A stretch of DNA of 64,000 bases. Source: Actinomadura sp. WMMA1423. GTDB lineage: Bacteria; Actinomycetota; Actinomycetes; Streptosporangiales; Streptosporangiaceae. A program made the position numbers and the translations under genes. This document shows positions 54,233 to 61,447 of the stretch, piece after piece (position 1 is the first letter of the stretch; every line of letters starts with the position of its first letter). Where the stretch lies: the NCBI RefSeq assembly GCF_006547145.1, contig NZ_CP041244.1, positions 2,852,001 through 2,916,000 of the forward strand, written 5' to 3'. A model generated the notes under the pieces. That model saw only the letters and a program-made list of their open reading frames with translations, made no database searches and was not told the DNA's origin.

Positions 54233-54634
54233 GTGTTGCTCAAGCTTCTGCGCCCGAAGACCACGGTGTCTGCGCACTGCGACCTGCCGTGCGGCGTCTA
54301 CGACCCGGCGCAGGCCCGGATCGAGGCCGAGTCCGTGAAGGCGATCATCGAGAAGTACGCCGCCAACGAGGACCCGGAGTTCCGCGCCCGGGCGATCCTG
54401 ATCAAGGAGCAGCGCTCGCAGCTGGTCAAGGAGCACCTGTGGGTGCTGTGGACCGACTACTTCAAGCCGCCGCACTTCGAGAAGTACCCGCAGCTGCACC
54501 AGCTGTTCAACGAGGCCACCAAGCTCGCCGGTGCCGCAGGCACCAAGGGCGGCATGGACGCGAAGGCGGCCGACGACCTGCTCGCGAAGATCGCCGAGAT
54601 CGACAAGATCTTCTGGGAGACCAAGCAGGCCTGA
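54233..54634 (+). CDS. sodN: Nickel superoxide dismutase (SodN)
   Basis: The 133-aa precursor starts MLLKLLRPKTTVSA and continues HCDLPCGVYDPAQARIEAES. The mature enzyme begins at His-15, giving the nickel hook H-C-D-L-P-C-G, whose His-1, Cys-2 and Cys-6 bind nickel. The helical body (FEKYPQLHQLFNEATKLAG) follows. It removes superoxide, and family members assemble as hexamers. GTG 54233, behind AAGGGAATCGCAG, matches homologous leader lengths; an ATG at 54203 would lengthen it. In streptomycetes sodN is nickel-dependently regulated by Nur; I do not see a clear Nur box here. Confidence 0.93.
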   Translation: MLLKLLRPKTTVSAHCDLPCGVYDPAQARIEAESVKAIIEKYAANEDPEFRARAILIKEQRSQLVKEHLWVLWTDYFKPPHFEKYPQLHQLFNEATKLAGAAGTKGGMDAKAADDLLAKIAEIDKIFWETKQA

Positions 54635-54651
54635 CCGCCTCCAGGTCACCA

Positions 54652-54683
54652 GCGAGGGCCGTCCGCCTCCGGACGGCCCTCGC
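54652..54683. terminator. Bidirectional terminator after sodN
   Basis: GCGAGGGCCGTCCG (54652-54665) pairs perfectly with CGGACGGCCCTCGC (54670-54683), loop CCTC, between sodN and the converging small gene. Confidence 0.85.
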
Positions 54684-54689
54684 GGCATG

Positions 54690-55040
54690 TCAGGGGCCGA
54701 TCAGCCGGGCGGCGCGGGCGGTCAGGGCGTCCAGCACCTCGGTGTGGCGGTCGTCGACGCTGATCTCCAGGGCCAGCGCGCCACCGCCGGCGGTCACGGT
54801 GAAGGTGAAGAACGAGCAGCACCCCGTCTCCCGCGCGGCGAGCCCCGCGGCACGCGCCGCCACCCGAGGCTCCGGCCGCAGCTCCATCCGCGCCCGCCCC
54901 GCCCCCGCGGACCGCACCGCGGTCACCGCCTCGGCGAAGAACGCGTCGAACTCGGCCACCCGCAGCGGCCGCTCGGCCGTCGGCAGCGTGCACGCCTGCG
55001 GCGCCCATCCCTGGTCGTCCGGTACCTGCTGAAGTTCCAT
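54690..55040 (-). CDS. Small protein with CC motif, function unknown
   Basis: The 116-aa product reads MELQQVPDDQGWAPQACTLP, with RVAEFDAFFAEAVTAVRSAG in the middle and a conserved-looking ARETGCCSFFTFTVTAGGG motif. Proteins with a GCCSF/ECCAF motif in this position occur in actinomycetes and may bind a metal or thiol-modifying ligand, but I cannot name the family with confidence. The remainder looks like an alpha/beta ferredoxin-like fold (FTFTVTAGGGALALEISVDD). It ends close to the sodN terminator and is probably a single-gene transcript. Confidence 0.6.
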   Translation of the reverse strand: MELQQVPDDQGWAPQACTLPTAERPLRVAEFDAFFAEAVTAVRSAGAGRARMELRPEPRVAARAAGLAARETGCCSFFTFTVTAGGGALALEISVDDRHTEVLDALTARAARLIGP

Positions 55041-55082
55041 GACCCGAAGGTAAGTCCGTACCCCGGTACCGGACGCAACCCC

Positions 55083-55553
55083 TCAGCCGCGCGCGGCCCG
55101 GGTGAGGGCGTCGCCGGTGAGGCGGTAGACCGCCCACTCGTCCTGGGGCCGCGCGCCGAGGGCCTCGTAGAACCCGATCGCCGGCTCGTTCCAGTTCAGG
55201 ACGGCCCATTCGACGCGCCCGTACCCGCGCTCGTCGGCGATGCGGGCCAGCTCGGTGAGGAGCGTCTTCCCGTAGCCGTGCCCGCGGTACTCCGGCTCGA
55301 CGAACAGGTCCTCCAGGTAGATCCCGTGCGTGCCGTTCCACGTGGAGAACGTCAGAAACCACACGGCGAACCCGACGACCCGGCCCTCGTGCTCGACGAC
55401 ATGGGCAAAGGCCTTGGGATCGTCGCCGAACAACCGCTCCCGCAGCTGCTCCTCGGTCGCCTTCACCTCATGCAGGGCCCGCTCGTACTCCGCCAACTCA
55501 CGGACCAGCCGCAAGATGTCCGGAACGTCAGCGGATGTCGCGTAACGAATCAC
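55083..55553 (-). CDS. GNAT family N-acetyltransferase
   Basis: The 156-aa product starts MIRYATSADVPDILRLVREL and contains the GNAT acetyl-CoA motif A (LEDLFVEPEYRGHGYGKTLL, with RGHGYG) and motif B (VLNWNEPAIGFYEALGARP). The layout resembles spermidine/diamine N-acetyltransferases of the SAT1 group. The substrate is unknown. It lies upstream of the repeat-rich 55.6-56.0 kb region. Confidence 0.87.
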   Translation of the reverse strand: MIRYATSADVPDILRLVRELAEYERALHEVKATEEQLRERLFGDDPKAFAHVVEHEGRVVGFAVWFLTFSTWNGTHGIYLEDLFVEPEYRGHGYGKTLLTELARIADERGYGRVEWAVLNWNEPAIGFYEALGARPQDEWAVYRLTGDALTRAARG

Positions 55554-55582
55554 AAGAACAGGCTATTAGAGCCGCACCCCCA

Positions 55583-55744
55583 CCAAGCGCGGCACGAGCG
55601 AAGCGAGGGCCACCCGCGAAGCGAGCCGCAAGGCGAGCCGAAGCGCCCCGCACCCCCACAAACCCGTACCACCTCCCCAAGCGCGGCACGAGCGAAGCGA
55701 GGGCCACCCCGCGAAGCGAGCCGCAAGGCGAGCCGAAGCGCCCC
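55583..55744. repeat. Two tandem 67/68-bp direct repeats upstream of the GNAT gene
   Basis: Copies at 55583-55649 and 55677-55744 differ by a single inserted C. Each contains GAGCGAAGCGAGGGCC and GCGAAGCGAGCCGCAAGGCG, sharing the GCGAAGC and AAGGCGAGCC words with the five-copy family but not its full structure. Together with the stretch up to 55853 they fill the gap between the GNAT gene and repeat copy D without any credible gene. Confidence 0.75.
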
Positions 55745-55853
55745 AGCACCCCCCACAAGCCGCTGTAGACCCCCGTAACACCCGCGCCGACCGCACCCCC
55801 CGCTCCGCACACATCGCCCGCCACCTCAGCAACCACGCGCCGGCCTCAAGCAC

Positions 55854-55994
55854 CGCGATCGCGTCCGAAGGCAGATTCGAGCGAAGCAAGAATCTGATCG
55901 CGAAGCGAGCCGCCAAGGCGAGCCGGAGCGATGCCAGCGATCGCCCGCGTTGCGTTGGTCGGGGCGCCCCCAGGCGCCCCGACCAACGCAACGC
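55854..55994 (-). repeat. Dispersed structured intergenic repeat, copy D (alternative tip hairpin)
   Basis: The body is standard: CGCGATC (55854), AGATTC (55873), GAATCT (55890) and GATCGCG (55896). The tip is replaced by a perfect 22-bp stem (55947-55968 with 55973-55994) and loop CCCA, unrelated in sequence to the other tips. It precedes the rsbW-like gene rather than following a stop codon. The interval 55995-56080 holds the promoter and leader of the next gene. Confidence 0.85.
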
Positions 55995-56080
55995 AAATAA
56001 ACACAGCGCGCCGAAGTCTCGCAGCACGGCTCACAGGCGGTAGTTTCGATGTCAGCGGGACCATCCTGCGAGGGAGTGAC

Positions 56081-56509
56081 GTGACCGAGGAAACCGCTGC
56101 AATGCCGGCCAGTACGAAGTTGTCCGTCCGTGACGTGGTCACGGTGAAGCTGCCTGCCGCGAGTGCCTACCTGTCCGTGCTGCGGACCGCCACCGCGGGC
56201 CTGGCGGCCAGGTTGGACTTCACGCTGGACGAGATAGAAGACCTGCGCATCGCCGTAGACGAGGCGTGCGCGATGCTGCTCGCCCAGGCGGTGCCCGGCA
56301 CCGACCTGACGTGCGAGTTCGAGCTGACGGGGGACGCCATGCGCATCTCCGTGTCGGTCCTCACGGTGGACGGCGAGGAGCCGAACCGCGACACGTTCGC
56401 CTGGACGGTGCTGTCGTCCCTGGCGGGCGAGGTCGACGCCAGGGTGGGCGCCGACGACCGTGTCATCGTGACGCTGCAGAAGCGGCGCGGTGCGGCGGGG
56501 GCCCCGTGA
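56081..56509 (+). CDS. rsbW: RsbW-like anti-sigma/regulatory HATPase protein
   Basis: The 142-aa product has the fold of a Ser/Thr anti-sigma kinase (SAYLSVLRTATAGLAARLDF, DEIEDLRIAVDEACAMLL, CEFELTGDAMRISVSVLTVD). In canonical RsbW the N-box reads EAxxNAI; here it reads DEACAMLL without the Asn, and no glycine-rich lid is seen, so kinase activity is doubtful while sigma binding may persist. Its stop overlaps the GTG of the sigma gene (GTGA). Its partner is therefore the sigma factor at 56506. Confidence 0.86.
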   Translation: MTEETAAMPASTKLSVRDVVTVKLPAASAYLSVLRTATAGLAARLDFTLDEIEDLRIAVDEACAMLLAQAVPGTDLTCEFELTGDAMRISVSVLTVDGEEPNRDTFAWTVLSSLAGEVDARVGADDRVIVTLQKRRGAAGAP

Positions 56510-57333
56510 CGGAGAAGACGACGACGGAGCAGACCGCGGTCGCCGGTGCGGCGACCGAGCGGTCGGAGAGCGCCGTGCCCGACCGCGCCAGGGCGCGGGC
56601 GCTGTTCGAGCGCCTCGCCCAGCTGCCGGAGGGCGACCCGGAGCGCCAGCGCATCCGCGACCAGCTCGTGGAGCTGCACCTGCCGCTGGTGGAGTATCTC
56701 GCCCGCCGCTTCCGCAACCGCGGCGAGTGGCTGGACGATCTGATCCAGGTCGCCACGATCGGGCTGATCAAGTCGATCGACCGGTTCGACCTGGAACGCG
56801 GGGTGGAGTTCTCCACCTACGCCACCCCGACGATCGTCGGTGAGATCAAGCGGCACTTCCGCGACAAGGGCTGGGCGGTCCGCGTGCCGCGGCGGCTCCA
56901 GGAGCTGAAGCTGTCGCTGACGAAGGCGATCAGCGATCTCGCCCAGCGGGAGGGCCGCGCCCCGACCGTCAGCGAGCTGGCCGCCCACCTGCAGATGAGC
57001 GAGGAGGAGGTGCTGGAGGGCCTGGAGTCGGCGAACGCCTACTCGACGGTCTCCCTGGACGCCCCCGACTCCGGCGACGAGGACGCCCCCGCGGTGGCCG
57101 ACTCGCTCGGCATGGTGGACGAGTCGCTGGAGGGCGTGGAGTACCGCGAGTCCCTCAAGCCGCTGCTGGAGAAGCTCCCGGCCCGCGAGAAGAAGATCCT
57201 GCTGCTGCGCTTCTTCGGCAACATGACGCAGTCGCAGATCGCGGCGGAGCTCGGGATCTCCCAGATGCACGTGTCCCGGCTGCTGGCCCGGACCCTCGCG
57301 CAGCTCCGCGACGGTCTGACCGCGGACGAGTAG
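56506..57333 (+). CDS. sigF: SigB/SigF-family RNA polymerase sigma factor
   Basis: This 275-aa sigma factor has region 2 (LVEYLARRFRNRGEWLDDLI, QVATIGLIKSIDRFDLERGV, EFSTYATPTIVGEIKRHFRD, KGWAVRVPRRLQELK), region 3 (SEEEVLEGLESANAYS) and region 4 with HTH (LLLRFFGNMTQSQIAAELGI, SQMHVSRLLARTLAQLRDGL). This is the stress/sporulation SigF group. It is translationally coupled to an RsbW-like gene, the usual regulator. It would direct stress or developmental promoters. Confidence 0.92.
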   Translation: MTEKTTTEQTAVAGAATERSESAVPDRARARALFERLAQLPEGDPERQRIRDQLVELHLPLVEYLARRFRNRGEWLDDLIQVATIGLIKSIDRFDLERGVEFSTYATPTIVGEIKRHFRDKGWAVRVPRRLQELKLSLTKAISDLAQREGRAPTVSELAAHLQMSEEEVLEGLESANAYSTVSLDAPDSGDEDAPAVADSLGMVDESLEGVEYRESLKPLLEKLPAREKKILLLRFFGNMTQSQIAAELGISQMHVSRLLARTLAQLRDGLTADE

Positions 57334-57343
57334 CGGGTGAACA

Positions 57344-57385
57344 GCCGAAAGGGCCCCGAGGACGGTTCCTCAGGGCCCTTTCGGC
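57344..57385. terminator. Bidirectional terminator after sigF
   Basis: A 19-position stem with one C-A mismatch (57344-57362 with 57367-57385; outer arms GCCGAAAGGGCCC and GGGCCCTTTCGGC) and loop CGGT lies between sigF and the converging membrane protein gene. Confidence 0.9.
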
Positions 57386-57391
57386 GTCGGC

Positions 57392-57928
57392 TCAGCTCGG
57401 GGTGTTCTTGGTGGGCTGCTCCTTGAGGCGGTCCTTGAGGCGCTGCCCGAGGGAGCGCGGCTCGCCCGCGTGCGGGGAGCCGGTCGTCTTCGCGGGTCCG
57501 GGGTCCTCGCGCGGTTCCCCGTCGTCCCCCGGCCGCTCCTCGTCCTCGTCGTGGTCCTCGATGAGCCAGGCGGTGCTCGGCGGGCTGAGGACGGCGATCA
57601 GCGCGAGGACCGCGACCACGCCCAGCGGGACGGCGATCTCGAGGCGGTCGCTCTGCCACAGCGACCAGGTGATCGGCAGGGCGAACAGCTGGGTCAGCAC
57701 GGCGGGGGCGCGGCTCCACTGGGCGGCGAGCAGCAGCCCGCGGGCGCAGCCCAGCATGCCGAGGCCGCCGGCGAGGGCGAGGACGGTGACCCCGATCCCG
57801 CTGGCCGGGTCGACGGCGGCGCCCGCGGCGGTCTCGACTCCGGTGAAGACGCCGAACCCGACGGCGGCGGCGCCCTCCACGGCCTCGAGAGCGGCGGCGG
57901 CCTGCACGGTGAAGGGACGCTTGGTCAC
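57392..57928 (-). CDS. Small integral membrane protein with acidic tail
   Basis: The 178-aa product has about four hydrophobic segments in its first 115 residues (TVQAAAALEAVEGAAAVGFG, GIGVTVLALAGGLGMLGCAR, LTQLFALPITWSLWQ, VPLGVVAVLALIAVLSPP). An acidic and then basic, probably disordered C-terminus follows (IEDHDEDEERPGDDGE, RSLGQRLKDRLKEQPTKN). I do not recognise the family; such proteins often flank sigF or lipid-kinase genes in actinomycetes. The GTG at 57928 starts it, divergent from the lipid kinase gene. Confidence 0.7.
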   Translation of the reverse strand: MTKRPFTVQAAAALEAVEGAAAVGFGVFTGVETAAGAAVDPASGIGVTVLALAGGLGMLGCARGLLLAAQWSRAPAVLTQLFALPITWSLWQSDRLEIAVPLGVVAVLALIAVLSPPSTAWLIEDHDEDEERPGDDGEPREDPGPAKTTGSPHAGEPRSLGQRLKDRLKEQPTKNTPS

Positions 57929-58018
57929 ACCCCGAAACCCTACTCGCCCCGTGCCGCGGCTCGTCCCCGGGGGAAACCGCGGGTGAACGCATCCGTAAGC
58001 GATCGGTACCCTGACGCC

Positions 58019-58960
58019 GTGCGCGCCATGCTGATCGCCAACCCCAAGGCGACCTCCACCTCCCGGCGGGCCCGCGGCATCCTCGTGCGGGCCTTCTCCG
58101 GTGACCTCGACCTCGTCCTCGCCGAGACGGGCCACCGCGGCCACGCGACCGAGCTGGCCCGGCAGGCGGCCGTCGAGGGCTACGACGTCGTGATCGCCCT
58201 GGGCGGGGACGGCACGGTGAACGAGGCCGTGAACGGCGTGCTCGCGGACGGCCCGTCCCCCGACCTGCCCGCGCTCGCGGTGCTGCCGTGCGGGAGCGCG
58301 AACGTTTTCGCCCGCGCCCTCGGCCTGCCGAACGACCCGATCGGGGCCACGCGGTCGGTCCTGGAGGCGCTGCGTGCGGGCCGGCACCGCACGGTGGGCC
58401 TCGGCACGGCGAGCCATCCCGGCGCCCCCGAGCGCTACTTCACCTTCTGCGCGGGGGTCGGGCTGGACGCGGAGGTCGTCCGCGAGGTGGAGCGGCGGCG
58501 CGCGGCCGGCTTCCGGGCCGACCCGTCGCTGTACGCGCGGACCGCGATACGGCATTTCTTCGCCGGCACCGATCGGCGCCATCCGGCGCTCACTTTGGAG
58601 AGGCCCGGACGCCCGCCGAAATCGGGGCTGTTCCTGGCGTTCATCTCCAATACGTCCCCGTGGACTTTCATGGGCAGGCTGCCGATGAATCCGAGTCCGA
58701 AGGCGAACTTCGCGCGCGGTCTGGACGTGTTCGGGATGCGTTCCCTGGAACTGGCCCCGACGCTCGGGGCGCTGGCGCAGATGCTGAGCAAGCGCGCCCA
58801 TCCCGTTCAGGGGCGCCACGTCCTCAACCTGCATGACGAGGGAGAGGTCACGGTGCGCGCCGACCGCCCCGTGGCGTTCCAGTTGGACGGCGACTACCTC
58901 GGGGAGCAGCGGGAGGTCACGTTCCGCTCCGTCCCGAAGGCGATACGCATCGTCATTTAA
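58019..58960 (+). CDS. Diacylglycerol/sphingosine kinase-like lipid kinase
   Basis: The 313-aa product has the DAGK catalytic signature VVIALGGDGTVNEAVNGVLA and the nucleotide-binding LAVLPCGSANVFARALGLPN, followed by a C-terminal beta-sandwich domain (FCAGVGLDAEVVREVERRRA, RADRPVAFQLDGDYLGEQRE). It phosphorylates a lipid alcohol such as diacylglycerol or a phosphatidylinositol precursor. GTG 58019 is used; an in-frame ATG at 58028 is close. It precedes the whiB1-like gene by about 290 bases. Confidence 0.9.
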   Translation: MRAMLIANPKATSTSRRARGILVRAFSGDLDLVLAETGHRGHATELARQAAVEGYDVVIALGGDGTVNEAVNGVLADGPSPDLPALAVLPCGSANVFARALGLPNDPIGATRSVLEALRAGRHRTVGLGTASHPGAPERYFTFCAGVGLDAEVVREVERRRAAGFRADPSLYARTAIRHFFAGTDRRHPALTLERPGRPPKSGLFLAFISNTSPWTFMGRLPMNPSPKANFARGLDVFGMRSLELAPTLGALAQMLSKRAHPVQGRHVLNLHDEGEVTVRADRPVAFQLDGDYLGEQREVTFRSVPKAIRIVI

Positions 58961-59030
58961 ACCCCGCCGCCCACATGTGAGAGCCACGTAACACGCCCGA
59001 CCGATGGGTGTGACACATGCGACACCCATA

Positions 59031-59052
59031 CTTTGAGAATCCTTTCTCAAAG
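59031..59052. promoter_or_regulatory. Inverted repeat CTTTGAG...CTCAAAG upstream of whiB1
   Basis: CTTTGAG (59031-59037) pairs with CTCAAAG (59046-59052). It lies about 195 bases upstream of the WhiB start, in the intergenic region 58961-59247, and is A/T-rich for this genome. Another dyad, GGGTGT...ACACCC, lies just before it around 59007-59028. Confidence 0.45.
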
Positions 59053-59193
59053 GTCTTGCGTCTGCCCGCACCCTCCTGAAACGCTCAAAGTGCGCCTGCT
59101 GACAGGGACCCCAACGCCGCCGGTCACCTGCTCGCGGCGCCGCCGAGCAACGACCCCTGGACCTGGCCATCGCCATCCCGGACGTCCGCAACA

Positions 59194-59209
59194 TGTGAAC
59201 CCGTTCACA
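59194..59209 (+). promoter_or_regulatory. Exact CRP-type site upstream of the whiB1-like gene
   Basis: TGTGAACCCGTTCACA matches the CRP consensus TGTGA-N6-TCACA perfectly and ends 38 bases before the WhiB start codon. In Mycobacterium tuberculosis, whiB1 is controlled by the cAMP receptor protein at such sites, so conservation of that circuit is likely (inference). Confidence 0.7.
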
Positions 59210-59247
59210 AGCGTGGAGTCACTCCACCACCCGACGAAGGAGACCGC

Positions 59248-59508
59248 ATGGACTGGCGCGACCGCGCAGCCTGCCGTGACGTGGACCCCGAACTCTTCTT
59301 CCCCATCGGCAACACCGGCCCCGCGATCCTGCAGATCGAGGAGGCCAAGCAGGTATGCCGCCGCTGCGACGTCAGCGACGCCTGCCTGCGCTGGGCCCTG
59401 GAGTCCGGCCAGGAATCGGGCGTCTGGGGCGGCATGGGCGAAGACGAGCGCCGCGCCTTGCGTCGCCGCGCGCGTGTCAACCGCAGCCCCCTCAGCGTCA
59501 GGCGCTAA
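59248..59508 (+). CDS. whiB1: WhiB family iron-sulphur transcriptional regulator (WhiB1/WblE type)
   Basis: The 86-aa product starts MDWRDRAACRDVDPELFFPI and has the four cluster cysteines C9, C37, C40 and C46 (RAACRD, VCRRCDVSDAC), the turn GVWGGMGEDERR and a basic C-terminus (RRRARVNR). This is the short WhiB1/WblE class, which is widely conserved in actinobacteria, binds [4Fe-4S], and senses nitric oxide. GGAG lies just upstream. Its neighbour on the other strand is a PdtaS-like kinase, the same order as Rv3219-Rv3220c in mycobacteria. Confidence 0.93.
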   Translation: MDWRDRAACRDVDPELFFPIGNTGPAILQIEEAKQVCRRCDVSDACLRWALESGQESGVWGGMGEDERRALRRRARVNRSPLSVRR

Positions 59509-59600
59509 CAGAAGTCGAACCACCCAATCTGTTCGGGTGCCCTGAGGCACCTACTGCACTTTGCGGAACCGGCGCCTCAGCCATCGGAGACCTGAAGGAA

Positions 59601-59705
59601 CGCGATCGCGTCCGAAGGCGGATTCGAGCGAAGCGAGAATCTGATCGCGCAGCGAGCCGCCAAGGCGAGCCGGAGCGATGCGCCCGACGGAGGAGAGAAG
59701 GGCAA
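59601..59705 (-). repeat. Dispersed structured intergenic repeat, copy E (short tip)
   Basis: Read from the right it begins directly at the stop codon of the pdtaS-like gene (59706). It has the body hairpin CGCGATC (59601) with GATCGCG (59643) and (G)GATTC (59620) with GAATCT (59637). The tip lacks the GGGCC-TGGC-GGCCC core and keeps only GCCC (59682) and GGGC (59700). The gap from the whiB1-like stop to here (59509-59600) carries no gene. Confidence 0.8.
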
Positions 59706-61370
59706 TCAAGCCCGCGGGCCGTGGGGATGGTCCAAGGGGATGTCCACTACTACTTCGGTGCCTCCGCCTTCTCTTGGGCGGAAGTCCAGGCGGCCGCCCA
59801 GTTCGCCGACGATGAGGGTGCGGACGATCTGGAGGCCGAGGCTGTCGCTGCTCTCCATGTCGAAGTCGGGGGGCAGGCCGACTCCGTCGTCCGCGACGAC
59901 CGTCACGAGGCGGCGGCCGGGCGGGGGCTCGGCCGGCTCGCCGGCGTCGCGGGGCTCGTTCGCGCCGGGCGCGGTCCACTCGCCCCAGAGGGCGACGCGG
60001 CCCTGGTCGCGGGCGACCTCGCCCTCCCCGTAGCGGTGCGCGACGACCTCCAGGGTCCCGAAGCGGTTCGCCAGGCCGTGCTCCAGGGCGTTCTGCAGGA
60101 GCTCGGTGAGCGCCATCGCCAGCGGCGTCGCGATCTCGGCGGGCAGGACACCGAAGCTGCCCGTCCGCTTGGGCGTGACCTTGGTCTCCGGGGTGGACAC
60201 CTCCCCCGCCATCGTGATCACCCGGTCGGCGATGTCGTCGAAGTCGATCAGCTCGTCGGGGGTGTGCGAGAGCGTCTCGTGGACGATCGCGATCGACCCG
60301 ACGCGCCGGACGGCCTCGTCCAGCGCGGCCCGGCCCTCCGGGATCCGCAGCCGCCGCGCCTGGAGCCGCAGCAGCGCCGCGACCGTCTGCAGGTTGTTCT
60401 TCACCCGGTGGTGGATCTCCCGGATGGTGGCGTCCTTGGTCATCAGCTCCCGGTCGCGCCAGCGCAGCTCGGTCACGTCCCGGCACAGCACGACGGCGCC
60501 GATCCGCGTCCCGCCGACGACGAGCGGGATCGTGCGCAGCTGCATGATCGACCCGCGTGACTCGACCTCGACCTCGCGGGGCGCGCGGCCCGACAGCACG
60601 ACGCTCAGCGCCTCCTCCATCGGCTCGCCGGTGTCGCACAGGTCCGCGGTGACCTGCCCGAGCGCCTCGCCGACCAGGTCGGTCGGGTAGCCGAGCCGCC
60701 GGTAGGCCGACTGGGCGTTCGGGCTGGCGTAGGTGACCTTGCCGGAGCGGTCCAGCCGCATCAGGCCGTCGCCGACGCGCGGCGAGCGGACCATGTTCGG
60801 CTCCTCGCCCGGCACCGGGAACCGGCCCTCGGAGATCATGGTGGCGAGGTCGCTGGCGCTCTGCAGGTAGGTCAGCTCCAGCCGGGACGGGGTCCGCGCC
60901 GAGCTCAGGTTCGTGCTGCGCTGGATCACCCCGAGGATCTTGGCGCCGCGGCGCACCGGGATCGACTCCTCCCGGACGGGGATGCCGCTCCCCCACTCCG
61001 GGTCGCCCTCGCGGACGATCCGGCGCTCCCGCCACGCCACGTCGATCAGCCCGCGCCGTCCCGTCCGGACGACCTTGCCGACGAGGTCCTCGGGGTAGGC
61101 GGTCGGCCCCGTCGTCGGCCGCATCTGCGCGATCGCGACCCAGCCGGGGACGGCCGCGCCGGTGTCGAGCGCGCCCGGCCTGCCCCGGCCCGCGCGGGAC
61201 GGCCCGTCGGCGGGAAGCGCCTCCGCCGACCGCAGCGGCACCCACAGCAGCAGGTCCGCGAACGACAGGTCGGCCAGGAGCTGCCAGTCGGAGACCAGCG
61301 CGTGGAGCCACTCCAGATCGGTGTCGGTGAGGTCGGTGTGATCGCGGACCAGGTCGGTCAAGGTAGGCAC
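59706..61370 (-). CDS. pdtaS: PdtaS-type sensor histidine kinase (HisKA_2)
   Basis: The 554-aa kinase starts MPTLTDLVRDHTDLTDTDLE, followed by WLHALVSDWQLLADLSFADL: a GAF-like histidine-kinase N domain, then a PAS region (DGLMRLDRSGKVTYASPNAQ). The HisKA_2 box is REIHHRVKNNLQTVAALLRL with the phospho-His in IHHRVKN, and an HATPase domain follows (ALTELLQNALEHGLANRFG, DDGVGLPPDFD). It matches M. tuberculosis PdtaS in architecture and in gene order next to whiB1. It is cytoplasmic, with no membrane segment. The GTG at 61370 is chosen from homologous N-termini. Confidence 0.91.
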   Translation of the reverse strand: MPTLTDLVRDHTDLTDTDLEWLHALVSDWQLLADLSFADLLLWVPLRSAEALPADGPSRAGRGRPGALDTGAAVPGWVAIAQMRPTTGPTAYPEDLVGKVVRTGRRGLIDVAWRERRIVREGDPEWGSGIPVREESIPVRRGAKILGVIQRSTNLSSARTPSRLELTYLQSASDLATMISEGRFPVPGEEPNMVRSPRVGDGLMRLDRSGKVTYASPNAQSAYRRLGYPTDLVGEALGQVTADLCDTGEPMEEALSVVLSGRAPREVEVESRGSIMQLRTIPLVVGGTRIGAVVLCRDVTELRWRDRELMTKDATIREIHHRVKNNLQTVAALLRLQARRLRIPEGRAALDEAVRRVGSIAIVHETLSHTPDELIDFDDIADRVITMAGEVSTPETKVTPKRTGSFGVLPAEIATPLAMALTELLQNALEHGLANRFGTLEVVAHRYGEGEVARDQGRVALWGEWTAPGANEPRDAGEPAEPPPGRRLVTVVADDGVGLPPDFDMESSDSLGLQIVRTLIVGELGGRLDFRPREGGGTEVVVDIPLDHPHGPRA

Positions 61371-61447
61371 ACGACCATCATCGCCGATGGTCTTCTGTGC
61401 CGGGGCAGGTGGTCCCGCCCCCTGGGCCACCTGGCAGTATGCCCGGC

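Noticed and set aside
55535..55853. Several short open frames across the tandem repeat region
   Set aside because: They arise from the repetitive GAAGCGAG words, read equally in several frames on both strands, and have no start signals.
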